Assembly: GCF_029227915.1 (NCBI RefSeq) | Contig: NC_079876.1 | Location: 25,889,828 to 25,953,827, forward strand | Source: Hydractinia symbiolongicarpus | Lineage: Eukaryota; Cnidaria; Hydrozoa; Anthoathecata; Hydractiniidae | Direction: 5' to 3' | Length of the DNA stretch: 64,000 nt | Shown: in pieces, positions 47,696-60,947 of the stretch | How positions within the stretch are numbered: position 1 is the stretch's first letter | Layout: each line of letters opens with the position of its first letter | Notes under the pieces: generated by a model | Told to the model about the DNA's origin: nothing | Databases searched by the model: none | The model's input: the letters and a program-made list of their open reading frames with translations, nothing else | Position numbers and translations under genes: made by a program

Positions 47696-50600
47696 TCACC
47701 CACCTAAACAGAAAAATACAAACAGAAGAACATTTAGTTTATAAGCACTACAGCCACTGTTATTCAGAAATTAAAATACCCTGATTTATCCCCCTTTATT
47801 TTTTGATTTTTTCAATCACATTTTTATTATTCTTTTTATTTACAAATTTTATAAAGATGCAAGTTTTCTTTTGATTTGACACACTTGTTCTGATAGCAGT
47901 ATGACAGATATAATGACTAACCAAAGATTAATTTCTTATTTCAACCTTTGTTTATTTAAATATCAAGACCCCCTGGCATTCAGATTGGTTTCCTTAGTAA
48001 ATTTAATCTTTTCTTTGACGAAACACTTTCAAAAAACTATAAAATACTGTCAGATTTCAATGTAGGCTATTTTTTTGGTTATAGGATCAGTTGAAGCTAA
48101 TTTGAGTCCCAGGTACCAAAGAAATAGTCCAGTAACCAAAAACAAACAAAATAATTAAATAATTACCCTCATTGGTAAAGCCTATACCAGTACATGTTAT
48201 CAAATTACAGTCGCCTTCTTTTTCCACAGTAAATTTAGCCTAAAATAACAAAATCAATTGAAGAATGCTAGGTAATAAAACCACAATGCAGTGTTGAATA
48301 ACAAGTAACTTTTTCAGTCAGAAGAATTATATTTTTCCAAAAAAGAGTAGCAAATTTTAAACTTAAGAAAGACTTTAAGTTCAGATAACTTAGTCAGACA
48401 TTTATTTGTGTATTATTTAATCATCTGGTCAAAAAATTTAACATTTTTCAAATAACAGCATGTAAGAAATATATTTTCTTATATTAATACGGTAACTATC
48501 TTCATCTGTCTGTCTGTAACAGGCAAATTCGATGTGTTTGTTTTCCTTTCATGTAGATAAAAAAGTTATGCTTTAAATGTTAATAGACAAATTCAATGTT
48601 GTAACATCAATAACACTAATGTAACGTCAATATCTTAATTTAAATTAATGAAATGTAGTAAATGTAAATGTTGCAATGTAGTTATAACTTTAAGGCTAAA
48701 TAACTTGAAAACGTGGTGGTGGTGATGTTTTCCTAGACCTGGGCCCCGAATTCGTTTCAGAATAAACAGGTTGATTACGTCATCGCATAACATTTAAACC
48801 TCAATATCTCTTTATTAAAACAATTTAATCTATTTAAACATAACAGTTTAGAAAGAAACAATCTACATTGACGTACTGAAATTCAACTGCCTTTATGTTT
48901 ATGTTTTTAATCCTGTGTAAAATTGTAACTAAATAGTTACCTTGGTGATGGTTTCAGCAATGTAAATGGCTGTCTTTGTATGCATTGTTATGTCACCAAC
49001 CTTAATCTTTGACGTGCCACTAGCTAAGGCCATAAATATAATCAGCTGGTCCTGCATATATCGATCCACACAAGGTTTCGTTAAAAGATCTTCACATAAC
49101 ATGTTGGCAGCATCATGTCCCACTTCTTCCGCTGGCTTACCTAATGAACAAAGAATACCTTAAAACAGATAATTTTATAAAAATAATAATTAATGAAAAA
49201 TTAATAAAAATTAAAAACAAATAAAAATAGTAAAGAGATTTAAAACCTAGACTCCCAATTTAAAAGGAAAATGTTTTCTAAATAATTTATTGAAGCGGTA
49301 CATATTTATAATTATACAAAAGAAATCTTTCTCAAACACTTTGCACCTAATTATAAGTGTGATGATCCTGGGGTGTTTTAAATAGATACTGTTATTAATT
49401 TTTAAAGAATAAAAAGTATTTCCAACTAATTTAACTGGGATAAAATCCAAGCGTTGAATTGATATTTAGCCTATATTTTCTGTTTCGTGACTCATAAAAG
49501 ACAAACACAAAACATTTTTGAGGATGAACTCAATCTTTAATGTCATTTGAACTAAAAAGTAATAATCAAATTTGTGGTAAATAAACCATGAATTTCAAAA
49601 TTACATTAAACAAAACAACAGTACAAAATTTGATACCTTTTTTTCCAACCGCACATCCACCCAGTAAACAACCTGTCGAAGTTTCGCCTATTATGCTAAA
49701 ATGAATAAAAAAAAATTGCTGCTCCTGCAAATGAAGATATTTCATTGTAAACCAAATGCATCATTCTGAGGTAAGCATTCATCTACCATCAATAAATGCT
49801 TACCTCACCAAGGTGTGGACTATTTGTCATTTTGCATATCTCCTTAAGGATACATGAAACACTTAACCCATACTGGCTATATTTCATCACTGTAAAATAA
49901 AACTTTTTTAAAAGTATATATTTTTTTTGAAAGTTATATAAATTTCCTATCGAATCATTTGTCATAAAATATTAAAATGGGAAGATGCTAAAATTATCAA
50001 ACACCTTTTTCGATTTCATGCGTGTCCCTTTCACGTCTAAAAGGGACAGGCATTTGAAGCTAATCACATAAGAATTACATCATTCAAATGTACTCCACTT
50101 AGTACTAAAACAGCATCTAAGTTTTGCTTTTTTTAAGGTTTCAATTTATATTGAAAATTTGCTTTTCGTGCTTCTTTATGTTTACACTGTGATAATATCT
50201 TAATAATTCATCTTTTAGAAAAAATCAGACAAGAACATAGAAAAAATGTTGCTTGTTCGATATTGCACCTTTTTTTATCATTTTCCTGTCAAAAATTCTT
50301 AATTTGTAAGTTTAATTTTTTCATACTTTCTGATATAAAAAACAAAAAATTGACAAAAATAATGATTTGGGTAATACTACTTTAAAAAATATGTTAACCT
50401 CTTCCAAATGTTTTTTAGCATTGAACAGGTATCTGATTATATATAACTTTATTTTGAAGTCTGTCTTGAAAGATGGAGTCCAGTGATACAATTATTTTTT
50501 TGATATTGAGATCAAAATTTCATTTAAAAAGGCCGAGCAATAAAGATGTTTTGTTATTCTGGTCTGTAAAACACACACAAAAAAAATTCCAAAATGGCAG

Positions 50601-53600
50601 CCATGATTCTTTATTAAATGGTAAAATTTCCTTTCTCTAACATTCACAGTTGTATCTCTGGCCCTTAGGCTATAGGTCTTTTTTAATTGAAGTTACGGTA
50701 TCCAGCCAAATTAAAAAATTTTGCAAGGAATTTTTCTTTCAAATTGCCTATTTTAAAATTAGTTTTTGTAAACATTGCTTTTTTTACAAAAATAGTAAAA
50801 ATTTATTGTATATTAATTCCTGCAAATATTAATCATTATCTGGTACATAGGAATCAGCTGTAAAAGTGATCCAAGAGGGCCGATGCTTTGTACCATAGAT
50901 TCAAGTGTGCTTTCACATTCTAACAACAGCAAAAAAAAGGTTAACTCCAACTGCTTTGCAATGTGTTTGTTATATACAGTTCAAAAAAATTTACAGGTTT
51001 TTAGTTACTCACAACATCATATTGTTACTAAAACTTTCCTCAAAATTTTCCTCATGTTAAGGTCATTAATACTACCAAAATTTGTTTATTATTCACCGCA
51101 TTGGATATGAACAGTTTTTCCATTTTATCGAGGTGGAGAAAAGTACGACATAAATTGTTCTTTTGGAGTAAGGAGGTTTAATATAACTAGCTAGTGTTCT
51201 AAATGCTATGAGTCATCCAGAATAGACTGCCTCTGAACCAAACAATTAGAAGCTTCCCAGGTAAATAAGACCAAAAATGGCTCTCAGAAAAACTAAATGT
51301 TGCCATCACAATATTGATCTGCAAAGTTCAAAGAAGCTAATACTCAGCATACATAATAGAGCAACCAGTCCCGAAAGCCTTTTGACGATCCTCTTTGTAA
51401 GCATCTATAGTTGCACTGATGCCTAAAGTGTTTTTGATGTGATTCACTGCAGAGGATGCCATTTTTTCAGCAACCTAAAATTAAAGAATTCTTTTACTTA
51501 AACTTTAGTTCAATTTTTTACTGAATCAGGGTGCCTTGTGAATTTATTGGATTAAATTTAGGTTCATTCAGAGTCATTTACTTAGTAATATCAAGACTTT
51601 TGATGGTTTTTGTTTGATTATTCAGGGTCTTATAAAGATTTTTTCTTATAAAAAAAGTCTTAACATAAAAGACATAATGAAACTGCCATCACAAATAAAG
51701 TATAATTTATCTATGTATCTCAATGAAATTTGTGATAAAAAAATAGGGAAAAAAATTAAAATTTTGAATCATTTAAATAGCAGAAATGAACTCAAGTTTT
51801 CCATAGTAACAGTCTTGACAAACTACTAATTACAAAATTCTTAGTGTTTTCAGAGTTTTTTAAAAATGTTAATCTAAATTCCAGGGTTTACGTTTTTAAA
51901 AAGCCATTAAAATACATATTTCCTGAACGCTGAGGTCTAAGTGGCTTATGAATTTTATTAGCCAATGATCTTTAAAGGATATGTAAACATTAGAAGCACG
52001 AGGAAACTTAAGTATTCTCAAAGGAAAGTGGAAAAACATTAAAAATATGTGTCGCAAAAACTGGCTTAAAAAATAAGATAAACATGCACCGTTGTAACGC
52101 TGTTGTAACCATGGCACAATTAAGGTTTTAGAAAACGTCTCTGAAAATCCACTGATGTTTGTACAGTTTATAGGCTTTTATTTCTCACATACTTTTAAGC
52201 AAAATTTCTGTAAAAAACGCGGGCAAGAGCCATTATGAATGTTTTGATTTGCTGAATGATACTTTTGTTTCATTTTTACGCTAAAGCATTTGCTTTTTAA
52301 AAAATCATGCTTTTTTTCTTTTGGTTTTTTCCGATGATGTACTAAGATTCTGAAAAAGATTTTGTTAGCATTTTGAGACCGTGTGATTAAATATCTAACA
52401 GACAAACTTTTTTTATTTTTTCATTTAGTTTTATAAGGACTGTGATTGTAGTTTTTGTTAGCTACAGCTGATGCACACAACACTTGGCGACTCTTAACAT
52501 GATTTAAATTGATTAACAGTTGGTCTGAATTGGCCAATCACAATTCGTTTTTAAACAATCAAACTAACTTTCCCGGGCAAATTTAAAGCTGAGTTCATTC
52601 TTTTTGAATGCAGCACCTGTTTTTGCATCAAGCATGGTTTCAATATCTCTAAAGAAGATGTATGTCCTGTTCTTTCATACCTCCATATTTAAATTCACTG
52701 TTTTTCAGGATTTTAAAGCTCTGCTTGACACCCTGTTAATGTCCTATATTTAATAAAGGTATAAAAAAAGGTAACTTTTTCTATTGTTTACAATTTCTGG
52801 GGGGATCTTGAAAAAAACTTTAGATGCATCTTTTACCTCTTCTGATTTGAAGAAAGCAACCGTGATTGCAACAAACTGTGAGAAAGTAAACTTTACACTT
52901 TAAACACCTTTACAGGTAGATTCCCAGCTACTATTGCTGTTCCATGTATTCTTTTTAAAACCCCAAATTCAATCATCGAAACAGGTTGAAATCCAGCTAC
53001 AGGGTGAACAACGGTTTTGACTTCTCCTCTTCCTTGTGGATAAAATCCTCTGAAAAAATTAGTTGAACAAAATCTAAGAAACTAAGATTAGTGTTACTTG
53101 ATTATAAAAGCAATATCAGGAATATAACATGGCTTAACCATGGTTTATAGTTGAAAACACCAAAGGCTAATTCCAAACTTGGTACAGTTTCATTTACCTT
53201 CTGACTAACATGCATTCAAATTGCACTCCAAATTTGCTAACTAGAGGGTGGAAGATCTAAAACATTAAGCAAAAATTAAGAAAGAAAGAAACAAAAAATA
53301 AAATCATTTATTAATTACAATTCTAATCTACTTTAGCACAAGAGTCAACATGCAAAACAAAGCCAAAAACCTTTTGCCGTTCAGTATATCTCCCAAATGC
53401 CTATGATTCAATGCAGAATTTGCAAATAGATAACACAAATAAAGCATTTTCATTTTCAAAATATACAAAAAAAACTTTATATAATCTGGCGTTTACTCTA
53501 AAACAACTAACCATCTTATATTATAAACGAAAGTTATTTTACCTTCATATAATAGTCTATCGGTGGAGCCATCTCTGCATCAGTACCACCTTTTAGCACC

Positions 53601-56600
53601 AAAGTTGAAGGTTTGTCAGCAAAACAAAGGCATGGTAGTGATATTTGTAAAAGCAGACAAACACTGCTACAATATATAAAACATGCTTTTAGATTTTAAT
53701 TATTTTTTACACGAGACACCAATTAAGTCAAATATAAAATAGCCAACGGAATGTTTAACTTAATATCTTTTCTACATAACAGGTTGATGATCTCATCAGA
53801 AAATCTGACAACTAGCACAAAAACTGACGTAAAGTAGGAAATGTGTGTTTACAAAAAACAGTTTGTTATGATTGAGTGGTTAGATAAAATTATGGTAGTA
53901 CAACAAGCAAGATTGTAAAACTTTTTTTACTTGAAGGCAAGGCATAGGCCATAAGAAGTGACCCCTGACTTTTGTGTTGCGGACAGTCTGAAAACTGAAA
54001 AGATTTGAGCAGTGTTTATTATGTGGCAACTTTTTGGGTAACTCAAGGATGTAATAAAAATAACCAAACAGCTAATTTTTTCTGTGAAAATACCACAACC
54101 AATACTCTTTTAGTTGTGAAAAATCTCGATCCACTTTATTTTGGCTGAAAACCATGTATTCACCTTAAGAAGAGACATACCCAGCAGTCTTCGTGTCTGC
54201 TTCGTATATACTACCGATAACTTTATTCCCTCTAAATTGAATTTTCGTAGATTCTTTTTCATCACCAATTAATTTACCACTACAACAATCTCTCACCAAA
54301 CGTAACCCTAAAAAAAATTTAAATATATATAAATTCAATTCAATTTAAAATTTCTTAATAAAGAAATTATGATAGTAGTTTAGAGAGGGTTGATTAATGA
54401 GATTATTATGAAACTAACTTTGAGGGGGTTTAAATCATGCATAAAAGGTAAGTGATTTATTAAAACAGGCTTCTGCAGGAACAATAACATTCTTTTTGGT
54501 CTTTTAAATGTATGCCTTGTTTATGTATTGTACCTTGGGTAGTTTTTTGTTCTTACCGCTAAAGTTTGTTTCCCATGCCGCAAAAATTGGCAAAAAAGCA
54601 ACATAATTTCAATATTTTAAACACGTAATACCATTTTCGGCTGAAATTTGTCTAAAAATGCTACCACAACAAACAGAAAAGTCACATCGAATACGATGGT
54701 CCCTAATAAAATTTTAATTTTTTGACAGAAGTAGCCATTCAGCCTTATTTGGTCCCCCTAAAAAAACTACTTATTAAACCTTGTAGCCTTTGGTTTAGTG
54801 GATCGAATAAAATTTTCAAATTTTGAACTGTGTGTTGTTTGTGTTGACTGTCATTAAAGTTTGAAGTAGGTGTACACACATGGATAGTTTGTACGCATTC
54901 TTTTCATAGTAATCAACGTATTTAGTAATCAACTAGTAATTAGCCTGCTGTACAAATTCCTCGCATCCTTGCTTCCTGTTTACATAAAGGGGTCTCATTA
55001 TAATTATGGGCAATTACAGGACCATTTTCTTTCATGAAACTCTCTTAATTTTAAATTGACTCATGGGGAGGCAGGAGTATTATAAAATATATATATGCTA
55101 AATTTTCATTGTTATTTTTTTAAAAATTTTGTCTTGTTTAGTAAACTCCCTTGTGCAACCATGATAAGTACAAATATATATATGTATAAACCATAAAATA
55201 CATCAATTTAAAAGCAGTGTATTAATTTTTTAAATGTTTTTTTTATCCAATGAAAGACAACATAAAATCAAAAAAATAAATACAAAAATAATAAGCCCAT
55301 TGGACGTTTTTCTCCACTACAATAAATTAGGTTAAATTAAAAATCACATAAAGTAACAAACAACAAATCATATTCTGTATGAAATTTGTATGCATGGAAA
55401 ATATCTAACTGCACGAAGACAACAATGCACATCCTACAAATTAGATTAAATAAAACTACAAAAGAGAATTTCCGTGTGTAATAATTTTAACTTTTTAATT
55501 CACTTTATAGAGCCCTTCAGTGGTGTAAAATTGTATTAACAAAAACACATTTCTCTGAGAGTCTGCAGGAAGAGATTGCAACTGTATTATCCTATATATA
55601 AAGCAGTAATGATTTTTAACCCAAAGCAGACAGACATTTAATTTTTTTTGGATAGCCTAAAAATTAAATTTGCTAAATTTAACACAGTGTAAATTTTAAT
55701 TGGATTATTAAAGAAGTTGACTTACCATGAAGATGTTGAGGCCGTAATCCAGGAGTGCTTCTCTTCATTCTAATATTCTCCACTTCCAAGGGTGTCTTTG
55801 TTAAACAACATAGAGAAACACTATTTCTCAGAAACTGCCCACCCTAAAAATTAACTTTACTTATATAAAGGCACCAATAGCAAGGTATGATTTAAAAAAG
55901 TCAGTGCCAAATAATCTAGACTGGTCCAAGACAATTTCATCCCTCCTGTCAATACATTTTATGTTTTATGTTAGTCAGTTGAAACTTATGACTTTTGGAT
56001 TTTTTCTATTGTGTCTAAAGACTGCTGGGGTGAAGCTTTTCAAGTTTGAGAGAGGGTCTTGGCTAAAACATAACATAATCACCTTGGCATCCCTATTATA
56101 AAAAGCTTAAAAAACATTTCGTTCTGAAATTATCAAACAGCTAGGTAGTTCAAAAATTATGGTGATGGCAACCTTATTTTAAATTCCATCGTTGAGAAGT
56201 AAGAAAAACATCTGTAATGGTAACAGGCATGTACGCAACATGCACATGACAATTTAATAGTACCTGTGTAATAATAGCACATCCTCCGATATTGAATTTT
56301 AGACAAGTGCAACAATCTTAAATACTTTTATAAACGAAAGAAATTCTTAGTTCGCTCATGCTACTTTTATGACAAAAATTTGGATATTACCATTAATAAA
56401 TGCGAAAACCTAAGGCATTGTTATTAAGTTCATGTCTTTCCTTTTGCTTATTTTACAAATAATAAAAGTTCCATAATAAAATATAGTTAAGTGCTTAAAA
56501 CAAATCATAAAAGAGACATTGTCACACACGAAAAAGGATTACAGCGTATGTATAATTCTCTTCATTTAAAGGCTCACATAAGTTCATTTTGTAGTCACAA

Positions 56601-56686
56601 TAAATTTTAAAATACTGTTTACTCACACCTTCCAGTTTGCTTCCATCCATTACCAAATAACCTTCTCTGTCTTTTTGTGACTCCAT
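47696..56686 (-). CDS. RTCA: RTCA, RNA 3'-terminal phosphate cyclase
   Basis: RTCA converts RNA 3'-phosphate ends to 2',3'-cyclic phosphate using ATP. Eleven exons in transcript order: 56686-56627, 55843-55726, 54307-54181, 53666-53543, 53256-53198, 53049-52908, 51474-51353, 49695-49637, 49140-48941, 48239-48167, 47703-47696. The frame is open across all junctions and gives 363 aa; human is 366. Landmarks: [24 protein letters not shown], the ADTKTAGSVCLL segment, [33 protein letters not shown] and [12 protein letters not shown]. Near the C-terminus, TMHTKTA contains the likely active-site His of the family. The last coding exon is only 8 nt (completing Gly, then Gly, stop). The first eight introns run from roughly 140 to 1870 bp, so the gene spans 9 kb for 1.1 kb of coding sequence. 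Confidence 0.94.
49804..49889 (-). other. Cryptic exon-like segment in RTCA intron 7
   Basis: An 86-nt segment on the minus strand sits between a good acceptor (TTATTTTACAG) and a good donor (GAG/GTAAGC). In one frame it reads without stops, but that frame does not fit its neighbours. Joined to RTCA exon 7 it gives a stop at the fifth codon after the junction, and its length would shift the frame. It is therefore not part of the enzyme; it could be a poison exon or a chance match. A 13-bp inverted repeat (TGAGGTAAGCATT, 49768-49780, complement about 49794-49806) mirrors its donor site. Confidence 0.3.
51525..51830. repeat. Dispersed repeat copy in RTCA intron 6
   Basis: Diverged relative of 39690-39905 in WDR18 intron 3, same orientation, with shared blocks GTGAATTTATTG and TCATTCAGA and a later GACAAACT. 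Noncoding. Confidence 0.5.
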
Positions 56687-59600
56687 TTATATGTTTTCTT
56701 TTACTGTAAAAACAAAAATTCTTATATTTTATTGCATAAACCAAAAGGACTTAAGTATATACTAAAATATACAATATCATGGCCAGATTAAAAAAGGGTA
56801 ACTCAAATATCTACAAAAAAAAAGTTAGAAATTGACATAGAAGGCAAACAACAGATAACAAAATGGCTGACACACTATTCTTTGAAATTTCTTTGAACTC
56901 GGAACGGAATAGACTAAATTCCAGAGCTTTGTACTATCCTTTAACCACCGAGCGTTTAAGATAGCAGTATCCCTTTAAAATTTGAAAAAAATACCTGTTT
57001 CTTTAAATTTTTCACAAGGCGTGCAAAATATCTTTACTTTGGTTATAGTTCTTTTAAAGGCGTTTTATGCAGCAGATGTATGTTACCAAAACATATACAA
57101 AAGCCTATTTTTTGAAAAATTTGAATGAATAAAAAAATCTACCCGTCCTTTTAACATAGTCAACCCAAACTTATTTAAAACAGAAACAGCTTCATTTAAA
57201 AACAGAAAAAGATGAAAAACCACGAGATAATAAAAAAAAATTGGAGCTCGTAAAAGCCAATTTTTTAACTAGATACTTACATTCTTAACTGGAAATTTCT
57301 ACTGACTCAGCAATTTTTTAAAAAGACAAATCATTCCCGTATGTTTTATGGTCCATATTTCCAAAAAGGGGTAAAGAAAATGTACATAAATAAAACACTA
57401 AGTATATGATGCTGTTCTTTGGACGGCTAAAATGAGTTACTTAAAATAACGGCCAGTCAACAGTCACTGGCCAACAAAATTTGACATTTAACAACTAATA
57501 GTTTCTTTGCATGGAATTTCATACGTTTAATACATTTGTATCATAAGTAGTTACAAAGTTTAATTAAACTTTCCCGCTTTTACTATGGATTTAATCTCAG
57601 CCAATATTTTGGTATTATAATTTTGATATTTTATGACTGGTGGTCATGGGATCAAAAATTTATTTTATGCCAACTTGTTAACAGTTCCTTACTCATCTTA
57701 AAAGGACTTTGAAATATCAGATCTAAGAACTTTCTTAATCAAAAATGGCACTGTACAGCCACAGACATTAGCAATAGTTTAATAATAAAAATATTCTAAG
57801 AAAAACCTTAATGTTTTTAATTCTTTTTTGAAACATTACAAAACAATCATGGTAGAGTGACAGAACTGGGCCCTAGGTGAGTTGTAAAATTTGACAACAG
57901 TGTATTACAAGTTCCAGGGTATAACTATTCAGCCATTTTCAAAAACCTTTCTAACTGCCTCGTTTAACACTGATCAGTGATTCATAGGGCATAAAATTTA
58001 TCCTTAAAATCTATAAATATGCCTTTGCAGAAAATTATCATACTACAAAACTACGCAGATGCAACAATTTTTTTGCTATAACATCAGGCCTATCAATAGG
58101 GGAAGGGCATATTATTTATTCAGATTGATTGAGCAGAGGTTGGACTAAATCCTGTGGTGCACATTGTAGTAATGTAGTTTGCAACTTGTGCTTCTTTGTC
58201 ATAAGTAAGGCCAGTTGGCCATCCAGGTGTTCTGGTTTTATGCACACTGGACATTCTTTTTATTCAATGGTGAATTAAGCCTTCTGACATGCCATATTTA
58301 CGAGCTGTCCCTTTAATTGTATTTCCATGAGAAACATCACTTAGAGCTGATTCCATGTCCGTCTCTGTCCAAGATCATTGTGATACCCTATTGGGCATTC
58401 TATGAAGAAAGGATTGAATCTGCTTGTCTACAATGCCAAGGGTTTTAAGGACAGAAATATGATAATCATTAAGTGAGTAGGAATTCTTTACCTGAATTAT
58501 AAAACAACAGTACCGACAACCATAGCATACAAGAGGAAAGTCACCTAGTGCAAAAAGTTCTACAAACAAAAATGATTAAATAAAAGTGTTTGCAATATAA
58601 AAGTGAGTATGTGACAGCCTTTCCCAATAGAACATGTTTCAAAGGTAACCCAGGGTATAAAAGGATGTTGGACTTATATTATAGAGCTTAAAAAGTTGGC
58701 TAACAAGTCTTTTTAAAGTTTTTAAAAAGCTCTTTTCATTCTCAAGATATTTACATTTAAAGAATTCCAGATTAAACTATGCTGCATAAATAAAGTCATA
58801 TTTAAGTAATAGCAAATTTTGATATTTTCTGTCATCAGTGAGTTTAGACCTGTTAAGGGATATTATAAAGGTCAATTAATTAACAAAAAATTTTGCCTTA
58901 GTTTTCCTTAACGATCATCTACAAAATTTGCATAAATGTGTATATAAAGTATTATATGTATGCCAAATGAGTTTTATTTTGAAATTAGGAAATTAAATTT
59001 GTATAAAAGTTTTCAAAATTCATATAAAATTTGTGTGAGGGCACATAATATTTCTATAAAAATTAAAAATCGAATAACTATGAAAATTCGCATGACAAAA
59101 AATAAATGTGTAAAAAATTTGTGTATAAAATTCATTTAAGGGATGGTCTCAAAAGGTTTTTATTTTTTATGTGGTTATACATTTTATTTTAAAACTGAAG
59201 TATAGTGTTTTTAGGCATAAATTACAATTTTTGATGGTTTTGTAACAAAATGACGATATTTAAGCTTTAAGATCAAAATATGGCATTGTTTGAGCTTTAT
59301 GTGATCTTGTTTTGATGGTTTTAACATAAAATCCGTATGACAATTGATATTGGCAAATTAATCTATAATTTGTATGAAGACTCATATGATGTTTTGTAGA
59401 AAAATTGTATCAAAATCTTATAAAATTTGTACTGATGATTTACGTTATACAAATTGCGCAGTTTATATGAAAGTAAATTTTTATTTTAAAGTCCATACGA
59501 AATTTGTAGATAACCCCTTACCTGAATACAAGATGTCCTATACCAACAACATTGACATACAAGAATAATACACCCAAGCTCTAAAAAACAAACAACGTCA

Positions 59601-60947
59601 TCCTTGTAAATATATTTTACATTAAAAACCTTTAACAACAGGTAAGAAAAAAAATGTATCACCTCTTTAATAATGCCACACAGGCATTCAAATGTATGTA
59701 TCAGGATATGTAAACATTTATACTGTAATTTACTCTTAACTCTAAAAAAATGTAAACGAGGTAATAAAACACAGTAAAATAACTTTAAAAATAAATTTTG
59801 GTCTTAGATCATTTGGTATCTTGGATTAAACATTGTACTCTAGGCGTAAAACTTTTCTGTCATATGAACTTAAGCTTATAAATATTACACTTCTATTCTG
59901 TGAAATACACAGAACTATCAACCAAAACAATTGATAGAGTCTAAAAGCTATAATGTTAAAGAACAAAACATGTCAACAATAAGCACAAAAAAATGTAACG
60001 TTTATTTGAAGCATTTTTTTCAGTTATCAGTTGAACACTCCAGTTTGTATAAATATAATTAACAATATTAGAAGTATAATACGCTAAAGCTACCTACGGC
60101 TTAATATTACTTCCTTTTTTTGTAAGTTTAGGATGTAATATTACAACCCTTTACTATTTATTATAAAAAACTCACTAGTGCAAAACACATAATGCAAAAC
60201 AAATAGGAATCAAATCAACACAAAAATTGAAATATTCAGTGTATTTTGTAGTCTCTATTGTTTCTATTCTCTTTTTCAGGCTGGAATGTATATCCTATTA
60301 AAATATACAGAAATAATAATTTTGTTATATACGTTTACAAGAAACAATGTATATGGTGACTTATGAATTGCTTCTTTTAGCACAGATTCTGCAACAAAAA
60401 AGCTGAACTGAATCGCCCAATATTAGCTTAAGCTATAAAAATATTTAAAATAGAATAAAAAACTTTTTCCTGATGGGGAAATTTTCCCTGTTTTGTCCAC
60501 CATGTGCCAGACTGACTAATACCACAACAAAAAATTCGGAAAACTCAATCAAAAATAGGGGGCACAAAATATCAGGCTCAATCCCTCCTCGGAAACTTCC
60601 TTGTGGAATGGCTGTTTTTTAGTTGGGCATATATTCTATAGCTAGATTTCTACAGCTAACTCCTCAATGTAAGCTTTTAATATAACCAACTACTACATTT
60701 AGCTACTTGATACATCTAGCTACATTTAATGTGGGTGCTCCTTTTCTTTCCACAAGATGTTCAGTTTGTGTGTGCATTAACCACGTGCTTCGTATTCTCG
60801 CGCTTCGCAGATAAGTACAGGAGGCTTGAGTGACGGGGTTAAATTCATGTAAGATATCACGAATTAGTGAAAACGAAAGTGACACTTAGTTTTTGAGCAA
60901 TCAAAACAAACAGGATAGCTGAACGGCATTTAAAAGTAACTGTGTTT
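56687..60947. other. Intergenic region between divergent RTCA and ZSWIM7
   Basis: 4.26 kb between two divergently transcribed genes. Apart from the transposase fossil at 58120-58569 I see only AT-rich sequence. Part of it, about 58900-59530, repeats variants of the words ATAAAATTTGTATGA and AAAATTCATA. No further gene is supported. Confidence 0.55.
58120..58569 (-). pseudogene. Dead pogo/pipsqueak-type transposase fragment
   Basis: On the minus strand one frame continues through two internal TGA codons. After the first stop it reads WTETDMESALSDVSHGNTIK, then a segment with ARKYGMSEGLIHH, a second stop, then RTPGWPTGLTYDKEAQ. This is the layout of the pipsqueak/CENP-B helix-turn-helix region of pogo-superfamily transposases (W..ED...A, AAR.YGV, GRPT.LT..EE). 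The preceding 60 codons share the frame but are not recognised. No DDE catalytic domain follows, so only the N-terminal DNA-binding part remains. Confidence 0.7.
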
